Positions 1 to 12,621 of a DNA stretch of 64,000 nt are shown piece after piece. This DNA comes from Apostichopus japonicus (taxonomy: Eukaryota; Echinodermata; Holothuroidea; Aspidochirotida; Stichopodidae). Position numbers and translations under genes: made by a program. A model generated the notes under the pieces. The model was not told where the DNA came from and did not search any database. It saw only the letters and a program-made list of their open reading frames with translations. Each line of letters begins with the position of its first letter. Position 1 is the first letter of the stretch. Where the stretch lies: assembly GCF_037975245.1 (NCBI RefSeq), contig NC_092582.1:15517077-15581076 (forward strand), read 5' to 3'.

Positions 1-288
1 ACAATCATAAACATCGGACATTGTTTTTGTTTTTTGGGGGAACGAGTTAACAGAATTGTTTTTGCTTTGGAAGGTATTCTTAACCTCCCCTTCCCCTCTC
101 CCAGTTGTATACTGACTACTTATGCATGTCCTGCAAGTTTTCTTTTGCCACTATGTAGTCACTATCAAAACTTTTAGACAATAAATTCCAGCCCCCCCCC
201 TTTTCATTTACTGTCACATCATACAGCTAGGCTTTTTACAATGTTCTGCTCAAACTTGATTCTAATCTTACACATTTTGTGTTTCTAG

Positions 289-3200
289 AACAACGGCGGT
301 CTTTGCAGTCAGTGCTTCTGTAACTTAAGCCCTCACGATTGTAACAGCACCACAGGCTACTGTGGCAATTGCACAGGTAACACCAGTGGCCCTACATGTG
401 GGGAATGCCAGTTTGGTTACTATGGCAACATTGACAACTGCATGGGTAAGCTCTGTTAACAACTACATTCAATCTTAGCAAGAATTACCTTGAATCCTTA
501 AATACTTGTTCCAAATTTGTTTAAATCTGCTTTGGTTACTATGGTTACATTGATATATTTATCCAAATGGCAGTTATAGTAGAATACTGGTATGGAACCC
601 CCTCCGAGCCCACACACAGTTCGAAGTTGATAGTGTTTGGAATAAATTTGGTGTGTGATGGCAACAAATTCAAAGGGATGTACATCTTTTGTAACATTAG
701 GTATAACAGCACAAGTTGTACAAGCAGTGTTAATGAAATAACAAGCGTTGATTCTGAAATTCACAGTTGGTTAGTTGAAACAAACAGACTAAAAGAAGTA
801 TAGCAATATAATTATATACATTGTTCAAAACAAGTTTATACTGTATTTGTTCTCCACTGCTGGAAACTTTACCGTTGGATAAAAAATGTTGGTTAAAAAT
901 GTCATTCATAGTTCACCGAAAATCTTCCTTCTTTTCTGTCTTCAATAGAGTGTAACTGTAATATGACTGGTAGCCATGGCAACTGCTCCAGTGATGGCGT
1001 TTGTGACTGTCTGCCCAACGTGATCGGTGCCAAGTGTACACAGTGTGCTCCTGATAGTTGGGGTTTTGAGAGCGGGCTAGGTTGCACGAGCTGCGACTGT
1101 CACCCAGCCGGCACGGTGATTGGTCAGACGCAATGCGATCTGGTAAGAGCAACTTACACTCTCTCGAGAATTGCAAGAATTTTTCAGATAGACCTAAATG
1201 TTATTTCTTGATACAGTAAACAATAAAAGCAAAGCATTGATAGAGCAAAGCATATTACATACAGAGCATAGAGCAAACCTCACAGTAAGCTGGCTAGATT
1301 TGTTCCAGCCGTCCAGAGGAGTTTTGATCTATTGCAGTTTATTTGTAAGTTGAATGGATATTTAGTAAGATAAAAATAGAAATAATAAAACAGTCATAAT
1401 TTTAATGGTCAGGATGATGTGTTTAAGACTGTACTATGCGTTGGGTTGGGACTTCTGGAAAAGCCCTGTAATATTTACAAATATTTCAATGTACATGTCG
1501 TAAATAATTTGATACATAGTTCTAAGCTGTCCATACCCAGCAGATGTTTACTTTGGCAGGTTATGCAAATGTTTACTGTGGCAGGTTAGATAAATCTGTC
1601 AGACACTTGTAGGCTGTAGGTATCATGGTCACATTGGACACAGCCTGTTGCATGATTGATCAGTCCAGTGTGTCGGTAGCTCCTTGGTCAGTGGCCTGCG
1701 GGCTGCAATGCTCTTCTCAGATGTTCTCCCCACGTTCCCCTCTGTCTGAGAGATCAATGTGTTTACAAAACCCCTTGATTGCTCCTTATTCAGGAAATTT
1801 GTAGCTCTTTACGTAATCCAAGAAATCCAGGAAAACATTTAAGTGTCTGACAAATTAATGTAATGATTTATCTTTTTCATTTGTAAACATTTGAGGTTGA
1901 TGCCTCAATTCAGAAAATCTTTTGTGATTGGTGGGTTGGTGGACTAACCTTAGTGGTTTCAGGTTACCTTATGTTTCCCATAGCTTGTGGACTTCAGGAT
2001 CATCACCATGGTAATTGCCGCCCAAGTTAAAAAAAAATTAAAATAAAATGAATACAAATATAAAGAATACAATTTGATTCTCTTCACAGGTGACTGGACA
2101 ATGCCAGTGTAAGAACTCAGTCTCAGGACTGAAGTGTGATATGTGTCAGCCAGGGTTTTGGAACGTTGATGCTGAATGCATACGTAAGTTTACAGTACGT
2201 CTGTAGGTCTGGGCTGCTCTGCAAATATATTCATAATGAAGGAAAATATGTTGTGTTTAGTTTGCAGGTGCACTGTCATGACTGTACCTGGTAACTTTAA
2301 TTTTTACAAAGAGTTTTGCTCTTAGCTGTTAGAATATTTCAATATATTTATGTCTTTTCAACTTCATCTCGTTTTCACTAATTTTTTATCTTAATGTAAA
2401 GAATGTTATTATTTCAATATAAAAATGGTTAAAGGAGGAGGCTTGCTATAAACCTGCAGGCCTGGATATTTGGGATGTTTACTGGCTAAATGCTGGTGGA
2501 TTTGCTATTTGCCAGTAGAAAAGGGCACTGGCCGGTAGACATTAAGTACTTGAACAAATGGTCAGTTGGTTACCAAGCAGTTGTCGAAGAATTGGCATGA
2601 TATCTTTACCCTACATTAGCCCTGTATTACTGCTTAATATTAGTAAATATTATTGGGCTTCTCTCAAAAACCTGCACAGTAAGTAACTGATGTGATTTCT
2701 ACTTGTTTTAGCCAAAATTGTGAAATTCTAGGCCTGAAGTCGGCATTAATTTACGGTTCATCTCACAGATGTACGGTTAATATAGGTTGGCATGAACCGA
2801 TGTATGGAGTCTTAACCATTGACTGGGCTAATGAAACAATGAAATGAAATTTACCTGAGAGTTAGTAAAACTAGGTGCATGATCTTTCCGGGAGACATTT
2901 ATTGTCATTACTTTAAAAAAAACACCCAAAGTGCGATAAACTTTTTGACTCCTTGTCACAGTCATTGTTTGTGACTTTTTCCGTCCGACAGCGTGCGACT
3001 GTAACATGAACGGTACTGATCCAGCCACATGTGTGAATGGCCTTTGCAGCTGTGATCAAGTTACGGGACAGTGCAGCTGTGCATTGCCAACCATCGCAGG
3101 CAGAACGTGTGATCAGTGTGGCCGAGTCAATGAAGGTAAACAAAAAATGATAAAAACAAGCTGTAATCAATTTAAGACAGAGTTCACAGATTGGAATTAA

Positions 3201-6200
3201 TATTTGCTTGTTTTCTTCACATTTTGCAATTAAGGTGTCATAAACAAGTTTCCCCCCCCCCCCAACCAACCATCTCAGAAGGCCTATAGGCCCCTGTGCA
3301 TTCCTCAAAGTTAGTGCATAAAATGGTTATTTTTCCCACTTTATTTTATCATTTGATTTTACTGTTGTTTATCTGTTCTTTTCTCTTTTCAGCTTCTTCT
3401 GAGATAGCAGAAGTCTTTGTTGGTGAGTTTATTTGAAACAAGTTAGTTCTGGGAGAAAGGAAAGGGGTGGAGGAAAAAAATATACATACGTATGGAAAAC
3501 ATTTATTTATCAATCACTTCCACTGCTGTTGAGTGTTTTCTTTTACTTGTAAGCTTTACAAAAAATGAACAGAAACTCAAACAGTATATGTTAACTGCAG
3601 TGCCCCTTCCTCCCCTCCCTCCCCCTCCCCTCTCCCCACACCCAATAAAAGGAGAATGTTTACTCTTGGATTTTCTTAACACTGTCTCTTGTTCCAAAGA
3701 ATGGACAGTAAATTTGCCTGCTTTCTTTTGTCACATTTGGCAAACTTATCTGATTTAAATCAGTTAAAATCTCTATTATATTACCAAATGTTTTGTGGTG
3801 CTGTTGATCATTCGGTGCCCTTTCCTTTGTAATTGTACACTGCCTTTGTTTTAATTATCTTCTAGGTCCTTTTCCAAAGTGCGAGCCTTGTCCCGAGTGT
3901 TTCCATCGTTGGAGAGCAGTCCTTAACGAACACATCACCTCTTTGGACGGTATCAGTGCTCTTCTAAAAGGTAAACATCGTAATCAAAATTATTATGATT
4001 AAAAGGATATTTCTGTACTAACTGAAAAATGAAAAGTTTTACTTACTGATGTATTTACTATTTACAGAAAAGAAAAAGGCAAAAAAGGGTTGTTTTGTCA
4101 AAATTTGTATATTTTATCATCATTACTTTGAGACATTGTGATATATATTGCACTAATTTCACCAGCTTAAGTCCTACTGGAAATTGCAGGTTTGAACAGA
4201 TTTACACAATATTTCAAACATCGTTTTCAGATATTTTGTTAAATTACGGCAACATACCGCTTCAGGAAGTGGATGCGCAACTACAAACTATACAAGAAGA
4301 ACTATCGTCTGTTCAGTTAGCCCTTCAAGAAGGACTTGTCCAGGCAGGAAATCTTGCTGCACTCCAAAATCAATACCAGGAGGTATGTTTTACTTCTCTT
4401 AATTTTTTATGGTGGGGGGGGGGGGGGGGAGTGGCCACAGGCTTACTTATAGAAATTTCTTTATAGTTATATAAGTACATTCATATCTATCTATTGGTGT
4501 ATTGTTTTAAATTGTTTCTTAATGACAAATTTATTTAGTAGCCTAATACAACAGCTTATGTGGGTTATTATAGCCTAAGCTTGTAAAAAAGTCATAACAT
4601 GTTGCACTTCTTTGGATTCTTATGTCATTGAATATTTTCTATTTCAAGGTGTTTAACGAGGTCATCTCCGTAAACGATTCCTTAGCGGCAGTTTTAGCGA
4701 GTGAGGCCGCTCTCAAGGAATCCGTCCAAGCGCTGGGTGATTTTGATGGCAACGTGACCATAGTCGATACTGCTGACACTGTCACTGCCAAACTGATCAG
4801 AGAGGGCAATCTTCAGCAACAGGCGACACTGGATGACATTTTCCTTCAGGCCAATGCTTCTTGGGTTAGAATCCAGCAATTTTACACTACTTGCGTGGAC
4901 GCGAGCGCCCGGACGGCGAGCTTCTTGAGCGAGGCGGACGGGCTCATGACCGAAGTGGATAGATCCGCACAGCAGAGGAGGGACACGCTGGACGGATTAA
5001 ACGACGATCAGCAGCTCCAAGAACGGGAGCAAAACGATCAACGGATCGACGATATCAGAGGCATCCATCTATCTTTTGATTTAGAGACGCCTGTCAGAGA
5101 CGTCAGCACTGCGGAAGGATTGGCCTTCACCGCCCGGAATATCAGTAACGGGACGGTAGGCGCCGCCTTACGGGAGGTCGACCAAACTACGGAATTGTCT
5201 AGCGAAGCCGGTGCAGCTAGCACCAATACCAGCAGGGTCCAACAGTTGGTGGCAGCCACACAGAGCAAGAGCCAGTCATATAAGGTAAGCCACCCTTCCC
5301 CCCCCCAAGCGATAACTCTTCCTCCACCCACAAATTCCCCCTCCCACCCCCCATCCTGCACCTTCGTATCTCAACATCTCAACATCAATGTATCTGAAAA
5401 ATGCATTAAAAAAACAAACTTAGTGTTTGCTTTTTGAAAAGTCTGTCAATGTAACTGGATTTATAAAACCCCTCACAGTTATTGAATTCCTTCATTGGGA
5501 GTAAAAAAATGATGTTTGAAAAAATGAAGTAACTTTTTTAAAGTTCCATCCTCAATAGCATGTCGGAATAAATCTGTGCTTACTCAAAAGTTAATGTACT
5601 TTTAGAATAGCAGCCTACTAAGATGTCTTATTTCTGTCAAATGCAATATTGTTTTAAGTAGAACTTGCAAGATTTGTTGAAATGTTTTGACCAAACACAA
5701 AAAGGTTTTAACCCTGTTCATCATCGTAAGCATTGAGAGTGAGTTGATCGAGTTTTAGCAATGAAATACAGCAAGATTATTTCTGTCAAATTCTGGAAAT
5801 GACAACTTTCTTGAATGTTTCTTAAACATCTTTCTTTTTCTTAAATCTTGAACCCAAAAAATAACAATTCTCAGCTCCCAGCATTATTTGCATAATTTCT
5901 TTGCCTAATTATCTGACCCCTCGTTATCACAGATGCTGGCTCTGTCGGTAAGATCTAATGCGACCATGGCTTACTCAGACATGCTGGACACGCTGCTCGC
6001 CCTCAACGGCACGGCCGAGTCTGCAGCCGAGGCGTCGTCTCTCGCGGCATCCACGCTGCAGTATTCGGTCCGTCCTTTCAGAGACATGGCTGCCATAGTT
6101 AACATGATCAACGCATCTCAGCTCCAAGGCAGTGAAGTCAACGACTTTCTGCAGGCCAGCACTACGCAGTTAGAGACAGCGGAGAGCGCCCTTAATGCTA

Positions 6201-9200
6201 CCAGCATGGCTTAGTAAGTACTGCATGGGTAGAGTTGCCAAAACTTATCTGACGAAAGGATGACAAGTTGTCTCAGCCTTATGGGGGTTGGGGGTGGGGG
6301 GGGGGATATAAGTTGCGGGGTTCCCGCATTCTTTTGTGGGAAAAATTGCTTTGAAAGGGTTCTTACATGGAAATGGGTACCAGATTTGAAGTCACAAACC
6401 TTGATCTCAATGTAAGATGAGAGCGGTTGATAGAGTGTTATCATTTTGACAATAAATTATTCATGACTTTCTAAATTGAAAAGATTCCAAGTTTGAATTA
6501 AAATGTTGAATTGGAAGCCACCCGAGGTGCAAGTTGATATCAATGAGCCCTTGAGTGTTTCTCCCAGATTTGTGGTTGCTTTAAACCGTCGTATAAATAA
6601 CATCTGATTATTATTATTAAAAAAAAACTGTCTGTGGCCAAATCATGGTCAAGAAATTGCATTTATTTACAAGTTTGTCAGATCTACCTTGAAATTCCAG
6701 ACATGTTTTAAAATTGAGTGTGGACTATGCAAATTAATAAATGGCTTGGGCTTAAACCTCAAACAAGAATTGTACCCACATAACTGGCTATTGGATGATG
6801 TTTTTGTGGTGAGCGGGCTGGGGGAGGTACAGCGGTGATGTGTAGAAATAAGTGAGTGACATAATTTGAACACAAGTTGCAATTTATTATCAATGAACTC
6901 TTTGTATTTTATCTTGACAGCCACGAAGCAGAAGCAGTTCAGGCCCATCTTAGGACAATCGAATACGAACTAGGGGAAGGAGAAAGAATTACAAACAAAA
7001 CCCAGCTCGATCTTGAGAGTTTGATACGTGACTTTTCAAACACGGAGACCATCATTAATGAGGTAGTTTATTGTTCAACCCAAACTGCTTGGGTAGTGTA
7101 TTTGATCTGTTGTCATACTTGCGGTGCTATTGTTGATCTGCTGTGACTGTCATACATGAGATACTATATTTTATCTGCTGTCATACACAAGATAATACAG
7201 AAGGTGTGATCTGTTGTAATGCATTGGGTAGATTAGTATACTTACATCAGGAACTCCTTGACTTGCTCTTAACAGTGCAAGTCACAGGAACAGAATGACC
7301 AGGCCAAGGCACTGGATCTGGCCGGATGGAGCTGGCTAGTCCATCTGCCCCTTGGCAGGCTCCGCTATAGTTGGAGGTATTTTTTTTTTGGAAGCTCAGC
7401 GATGATGGCATGAGAAATTGCATAAGTATATTGTCCAAAAGGTAAGTCGTTCCCTTGTAAGTAGCCCCACTAACCAAGTGGGGATAATTTGCTTGTCTGT
7501 TATTTGTACATTATCCTACCTTTAATTTGTAAGGTTAAGATATTTGATCTCACCTTAACATGAGTACTGTAATAAACAACTAGGGATAATGTTTCATCTT
7601 ATTTGCACCACACAGAGATCATGTATTATTGTGTATAGAAATCAATATGTATGTATGTATGTATGTATGCGTGTATGTATGTATGTATGTATGTATGTAT
7701 GTATGTATGTATGTATGTATGTATGTATGTGTGTATGTATGTATGTATGTATGTATGTATGCGTGTATGTATGTATGTATGTATGTATGTATGTATGTAT
7801 GTATGTATGTATGTATGTATGTATTTTAGATCTTCCTGCTAGCAGGAACTCGCGACGAAGCCTCATTGGCTTATCAAAGCCGCAAGCTGACCGAAGTCAG
7901 TCTCTTACATTCATATTTAACGTCCAATGATTATGAATTGTCAATTGTCAACAACTCTGTAACTGGACGACATACATTAATCTTGGAGTGACTCGAACCA
8001 GGGACTTTATGATTGGAAGGCACCGGCGTTAACCACTGAGCTAACACTCCGATATCTCTCGGCAAGAGCTTCAGAATGAGTGTTATATTTTCCTAGCAAA
8101 TTGTTTAACTATCCAGTAAATTGTCCCAGCTTAAAGTACAATTCTAGCAGAATTTAACGTAAACCAAACCCGATTTGTCTTTTTTTTCCATTCTGATTTA
8201 CTAGGTGCAAACAAAAGCAACCGAAGAGGTTGGTAGAAGTAGTGTCCTGTTAGATGACATCTCTGTGTTACTCCAACTCAGCCAGACCACTGAACAGTGC
8301 TACAGGGATAATGTTATGATGGGTCAGAGTGCCACAGAGAAAACACAAAATTCGTATACGAGATTGGAAGAAAGTGACATTGTGAGTATCAACATCTTTG
8401 TTGTGCATTAAGACTCTTTGCTACAGTTATCTGTGTCATGGCCTGGCTCTAGTCATACAAACTCAGCTGCATCAGTTTTTATTAACAACTCTTTAAAAGT
8501 GAAATTATAATAACTACTGCATTTCCACAAATAGCTCTGTTTTTCTTCTTCATTGAATAGTCATTATCTATTTATTTATTTATTCATATATTCAAGCAGA
8601 ACAGATGAATAAGACTGGAATTGTGAAACGAGCATTTATAGCTCTTTGTGGTTTTACAGACTGTTCTTCCTTCTTCTTCTTCTCCTATATCATTTTTCAG
8701 TTTTCTGGAAAAAAATGTACTTTCTTGCTTATCATTTATCCCTTCTTTGAAACGGCAAGCAAATAGCTTTGATCTTTAAAAATGTCTTCACAATTAGTCT
8801 TGTACTCTTGCTGTGCTCTTATGACTTTATCTAAACAGATTGTAATTCCTCTTGGGATCTGTCTGCTTTTTTCATGCTGAATGATAGAAATAAAACTTAG
8901 CATTATCTATTATCACACTGTAACGCAGCCAATGACTTTATCCAGTATTGCACAACACAAAATACTATATGAAAATGGTATGCTATATGAAATTGGTCAG
9001 ATTGCTATACAAGTCCAATAATCCACAATGTTTCATGAGAGACAAATTTCACAGCCTTCCAAACTGCTAGTGCATAACATTTGGACACTGAATTATTCCG
9101 TCGTGAAAAGTGTGTGTAATTTGATCGAACTGGGCGGAGCCCAGCTCCTGCAGAATTTGGTAAATCAACTATAGAACTATCAGGAAAGCTAAGTAGAGTA

Positions 9201-11466
9201 GACAGGAATGACTTTGCGTTGAAGACGAGCGTTTAAAAAAAAAAAAAAATTGAGAAGTAATAATAATGATATGAATTATTCCCTGTGAAAGTAAAAGATA
9301 AGTGTCCCTTCTACCAGCCCTAATTTCTAGCCCGGTGTAAGAAACGTTTTGCAGGCTAACAATTGCTGACAATTGACGGAGGAGCATGAATGTCTAGATT
9401 GCGTTTCACCGACACAGATTCTCCAAACCCTGTTCTAATCTGAAATTGTTTCAGCTCTTTTCAAATTTAAAGTAAAACAAAACTTCATCCCTTAATCCCC
9501 TCTTTTGTCCCTCTACAGTTTATCTCCTACCTCTCCTCTTCCCCCTGTTGCTTCCTTTCTTTCTTCTCTCCATCCCTTGTGTACTAATCCTCTGATACAT
9601 CTATCTCTTTTGTGTTCACCCTGCTCATTAACCTGTCTGTATTCTGTGCATGTATTTGTCCCTTCTGTGACTGTTACTTGTCATTCAGCCTCTGAAGAAG
9701 ATCCTGCTAGGATCGAAACGTCAGGCCCTTTTACCTTTACACATTCTATTCAAATTTGTTAATATAGTAATAATCCAGTCTGATTTCTAATTGTCTTTTT
9801 TGTATGCATGATTGTAATTTTTTCAACATGGAACCTTACGTGTTATCAATCTTGATTTCTCCTGGTCCTAGGTGATTACCACTGCATCAGCCAGAAAGGA
9901 TGATTTTGATTCCGGTCTGTCTTCAAAATCACAAGAGATTTCACAAGGTGCCTTGGATGTTGAACAGCTTGCTGCTAGTATCAACACCACAGAGCAGGAA
10001 CTCATTAATATTCAACAACAGCAGAATCTTGATAGTGAGTAAATATCCGTTGTCTGTATTTTATTTTGATTCCCTCCCTTTCCCCTCCAGTTGCAGTTCT
10101 TATATATAGTGAATTAAAAAAATCAGTCATAGTCATCTGAAGCGTCTGTATATAATACCAAAGAAACTACTGATGCGATATGCGTAGACGTAATGGTTTT
10201 ATTTCAGCTAAGTATGTAAGAGGTCTCTACAACATGAATATTCATGTATTTTAGGTGAATGAGTTAGTTTAATTCATACTGGTTATAAATTCTCTGCATC
10301 GCTGAAGGAAAATAATATACTCATAATTTCAGACCAAGTTCTGTTGGACATTTTATGATTGATCAATGTAATAATTATTTTTAATTGTAACATTTACTGA
10401 AAGTACCAGGTTACCATGGAGATGAACTCTATGCACATCATAGCATCGGGTTGTGTTGCCATGCAATGCTTTAGTCTGTTATGCAACTAATGGAGCAGAG
10501 TGTGTTGCTCATTTTGTTGTAATGTTACAGAAGGGAACATGACCTGTAGAAAGCCAGTGTGCAGAGTCTGATTGAGTAATGTTACTTAATGTTTAAATGC
10601 TGTTATGCAACAAATGGAGCAGAGTGTGTTGCTCATGTTGTAATGTTACAGAAGGTAGTAAGGTACATGACCTGTAGAAAGCCAGTGTGCGGAGTCTGAT
10701 TGAGTTATGTTATTTAACTTTAAATGCTAATGTGAGTCAAACTACAGCGTTTGAAACACCTTGCAAACCATCCAAACCAGGATGGTTTGAAAATTCTTAG
10801 TTGTAGCAACAAACTCACCGTACAAAAACTAAATCAGAGTTGTGTTTACAAAATGATGTTTCTCATCTTGTAGCTATCAGGATTCCCTGGTGTATATTAA
10901 TGAGAAAGTGTACCACAAAATCTAATAAGAAAATTTAACCATTATTCCCCATAAAAGTTTTTTGATTGAAAGAAATTTAGAACAGATACTTAACTTATTC
11001 TAACATTCTCCCCATCATCACATTTCCCACGATAGTTTATCCTGCCCTTTAATTTTCTGAGAGAGACCAAGAAAAAACGATAAAAACAAGAAAAAAGTGT
11101 TAGCAAACTGCTTAACCACTGCAAAAAGACTGTAGGGTTAATATGTTAAAGTTAGAGTGCCTGACACTTTGATACCTGCAGGATCAGAGGCTAACCGCCA
11201 AGCTAACTCCAGTTAAATAGCCTCTGAAGAAGATCTTGCTAGGATCGGTAACCTCATGCAGGCCCTCTAACTTCAATTTTTACTGGTTTACTCAGAGTAA
11301 TTTCTCTTCACCGTTTTATTCAGATCTGATAAGCCAGTATCAAGCTCAGCGTATCGAGATGCAGAGATTACTGAGCAACCTGAATCAGATGGAGACCAGC
11401 CTGGATCAGATTTTGACCAACCTTGACGGTACCGATGGCACCAGTCTACAGTGTAATAACAACTAA
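289..11466 (+). CDS. Laminin chain (beta/gamma type), C-terminal half, 13 exons, 5' partial
   Basis: This is a secreted basement-membrane glycoprotein chain that trimerises through a coiled coil. Exons read from splice sites and phase: 289-445, 949-1142, 2090-2183, 2992-3135, 3393-3422 (a 30-bp microexon), 3866-3970, 4231-4382, 4649-5284, 5933-6213, 6921-7062, 8205-8381, 9872-10034, 11324-11466 (stop TAA). All junctions are GT-AG and keep one open frame. The first four exons encode Cys-rich laminin EGF modules with CxCN and GxxCxxC patterns. Exon 3866-3970 carries the P-C-P-E-C-F hinge that ends the LE array. The remaining exons, about 560 residues, are Cys-poor, rich in Ala, Gln, Leu and Glu, and read as laminin domains II/I. 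The chain ends with a Cys four residues from the stop, as expected for the beta-gamma disulphide. There are no LG domains, so it is not an alpha chain. The PCxECFxxW hinge looks beta-like. The lack of the Cys-rich beta insert and the METSLDQIL-like tail look gamma-like, so I leave the chain type open. The 5' part lies outside the window. Confidence 0.85.
446..948 (+). other. Laminin intron
   Basis: AT-rich intron between two LE-module exons. A partly diverged echo of exon sequence (TTTGGTTACTATGG) appears near 531-545, after the true exon copy at about 412-425. Open frames here have no splice or homology support. Confidence 0.5.
1143..2089 (+). other. Laminin intron
   Basis: About 950 bp of AT-rich intron. 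I see no gene, RNA or recognisable transposon in it. A short local duplication of the phrase GTTTACT-TGGCAGGTTA occurs near 1545-1585. Confidence 0.5.
5285..5932 (+). other. Laminin intron
   Basis: About 650 bp of intron that begins with a C-rich tract (about 5295-5360). I see nothing else identifiable. Confidence 0.45.
6450..6628 (+). mobile_element. SINE-1 3' fragment (tRNA-derived family)
   Basis: This laminin-intron segment matches the 3' body of the SINE at 28875-29165: the phrase ATGACTTTCTAAATTGAAA, then a cysteine-poor body and a tail ending in TGATTATTATTATT plus an A run. The tRNA-like head is missing, so this is a 5'-truncated copy. Confidence 0.6.
7641..7827 (+). repeat. (GTAT)n microsatellite
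   Basis: About 187 bp of nearly pure GTAT repeat with a few GCGT or GTGT interruptions. It abuts the 3' end of the minus-strand SINE-2 at 7828-8053 and is probably the expanded simple-repeat tail of that SINE. The YVCM-type open frames here are repeat translation, not genes. Confidence 0.95.
7828..8053 (-). mobile_element. SINE-2, tRNA-derived
   Basis: On the minus strand a polymerase III box A (GTTAGCTCAGTGG, plus 8033-8045) is followed by a box B (GGTTCGAGTC, plus about 7990-8000). An unrelated body then ends at the GTAT microsatellite. A second copy with the same body lies at 57927-58140. It sits in a laminin intron. The tRNA-like head has no sensible cloverleaf context as a gene, so I call it a SINE and not a tRNA. 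Confidence 0.75.
8382..9871 (+). other. Laminin intron with a dispersed repeat
   Basis: A 1.5-kb intron. It is mostly unremarkable AT-rich DNA. From about 9480 there is a pyrimidine-rich stretch that runs into the stem-loop motif described separately at 9686-9727. Confidence 0.5.
9686..9727 (+). repeat. Hammerhead-like stem-loop repeat, copy 1
   Basis: The sequence can be arranged as GCCT (9688-9691), CTGAAGA (9692-9698), one A, GATCC-TGCTA-GGATC stem-loop (9700-9714), GAAAC (9715-9719), GTC, and AGGC (9723-9726), which pairs with the first GCCT. This is close to the hammerhead ribozyme order CUGANGA, stem II, GAAA, but with one extra A before stem II and almost no stem III. A degenerate copy lies at about 11220-11265 and a palindromic relative at 12979-13053. 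It is a dispersed repeat; catalysis is untested. Confidence 0.45.
10477..10731 (+). repeat. Two-copy tandem duplication, about 124-bp unit
   Basis: Both halves begin TGTTATGCAAC (10477 and 10601) and share the phrases GGAGCAGAGTGTGTTGCTCAT, TAATGTTACAGAAGG and GACCTGTAGAAAGCCAGTGTGC. The second half has small indels. It lies in the last laminin intron and has no coding function. Confidence 0.85.
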
Positions 11467-12581
11467 TCAAGTTCATTGTGGAATCTGTCATAGAAACAGA
11501 TTGAAAGTAATTAATTAACTGCAGTCTTTACCAAAAAATCTTCAAATAGCTTTATCATGAACATTAACAGGTTCACAGGGAACTGTTCTGAAATTAGGTG
11601 AAATTTTTAGTGGGAATATTTTTTTCTTTCTCTCTTTCTGAGGTGGTATAATAATCTTAGTTCATATTTTTGGTTACAATTTTGTTATAATGTCCGATTT
11701 TTTGTTGTTGTTGTTGTCACCCTTGCCATTGTTTAGAGTAATTGTAAAAAATGGTTTAAAAGCAGCTTTCAAGGTTTGATTCAGCTGATTAAGAATCATA
11801 AAGAAAATATATGGTGGACATGAAAATGATAAATATCACTGCCTTCCCACCACTATCAAATACTTTGTTTTCTTTTCATTGTTTTATTGAGGCTTTCATT
11901 GCAAAATAGGTATTACCATTACCAATATATTTGTACCAATTGTCTATATTAGTTCTTTTGATTTGCTGTGTATTTTTTGTTTTAGCAAATTTTTTAAGGG
12001 TTAGTATCTTTGGCATATATATAGTAAAGGCATCATAATTGACGTACCTTCAAATATTACTAGCAACGATACAGCAGGAAACCTAAAATTTTTGCAGCGA
12101 AGCAGAGTTACATATTTCATGAGTTTGAATCTAATTTTGCTATGTGCTGATCAAGTTGTCTTTTTTTAAGCTTTTAACACCCTCCCCCTAGTTTTGCACA
12201 TTTTTTGGGGGATTTGGAAATCTTACTCCCTAAAAATAAACCAAAATTACTTCAGCATGTTACCACTACTCTCTGGAACCTGACCTGTCTGAGCTTAGGG
12301 GCTCAGAGCATAGTAAACAGCATTCAGAGTCAATTGATGTATACTTACACAAAAGTTACAGTTAGCTTATCAACAAATATGTCAATTTAGGGGTATGAAA
12401 GAACTTGACACGGCAGACATATTTTGGTCACATTCTGCTCAATTGTACGTTGCATATGCACAGAACAATAAATATTTTGAGATCATTACATTTTTGAGGA
12501 ACCACACATATGAAAAACACATACAGCTGAGTGCGTCAATTATGAGCCCACCATACTATATGTATATAAGTATATGTATAC

Positions 12582-12621
<40 letters not shown>

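Noticed and set aside
567-803. 78-codon open frame in a laminin intron
   Set aside because: No splice logic, family resemblance or Cys pattern; the laminin frame is accounted for without it.
7589-7930. Several overlapping open frames rich in Tyr-Val-Cys-Met
   Set aside because: They are translations of the GTAT microsatellite in different frames.
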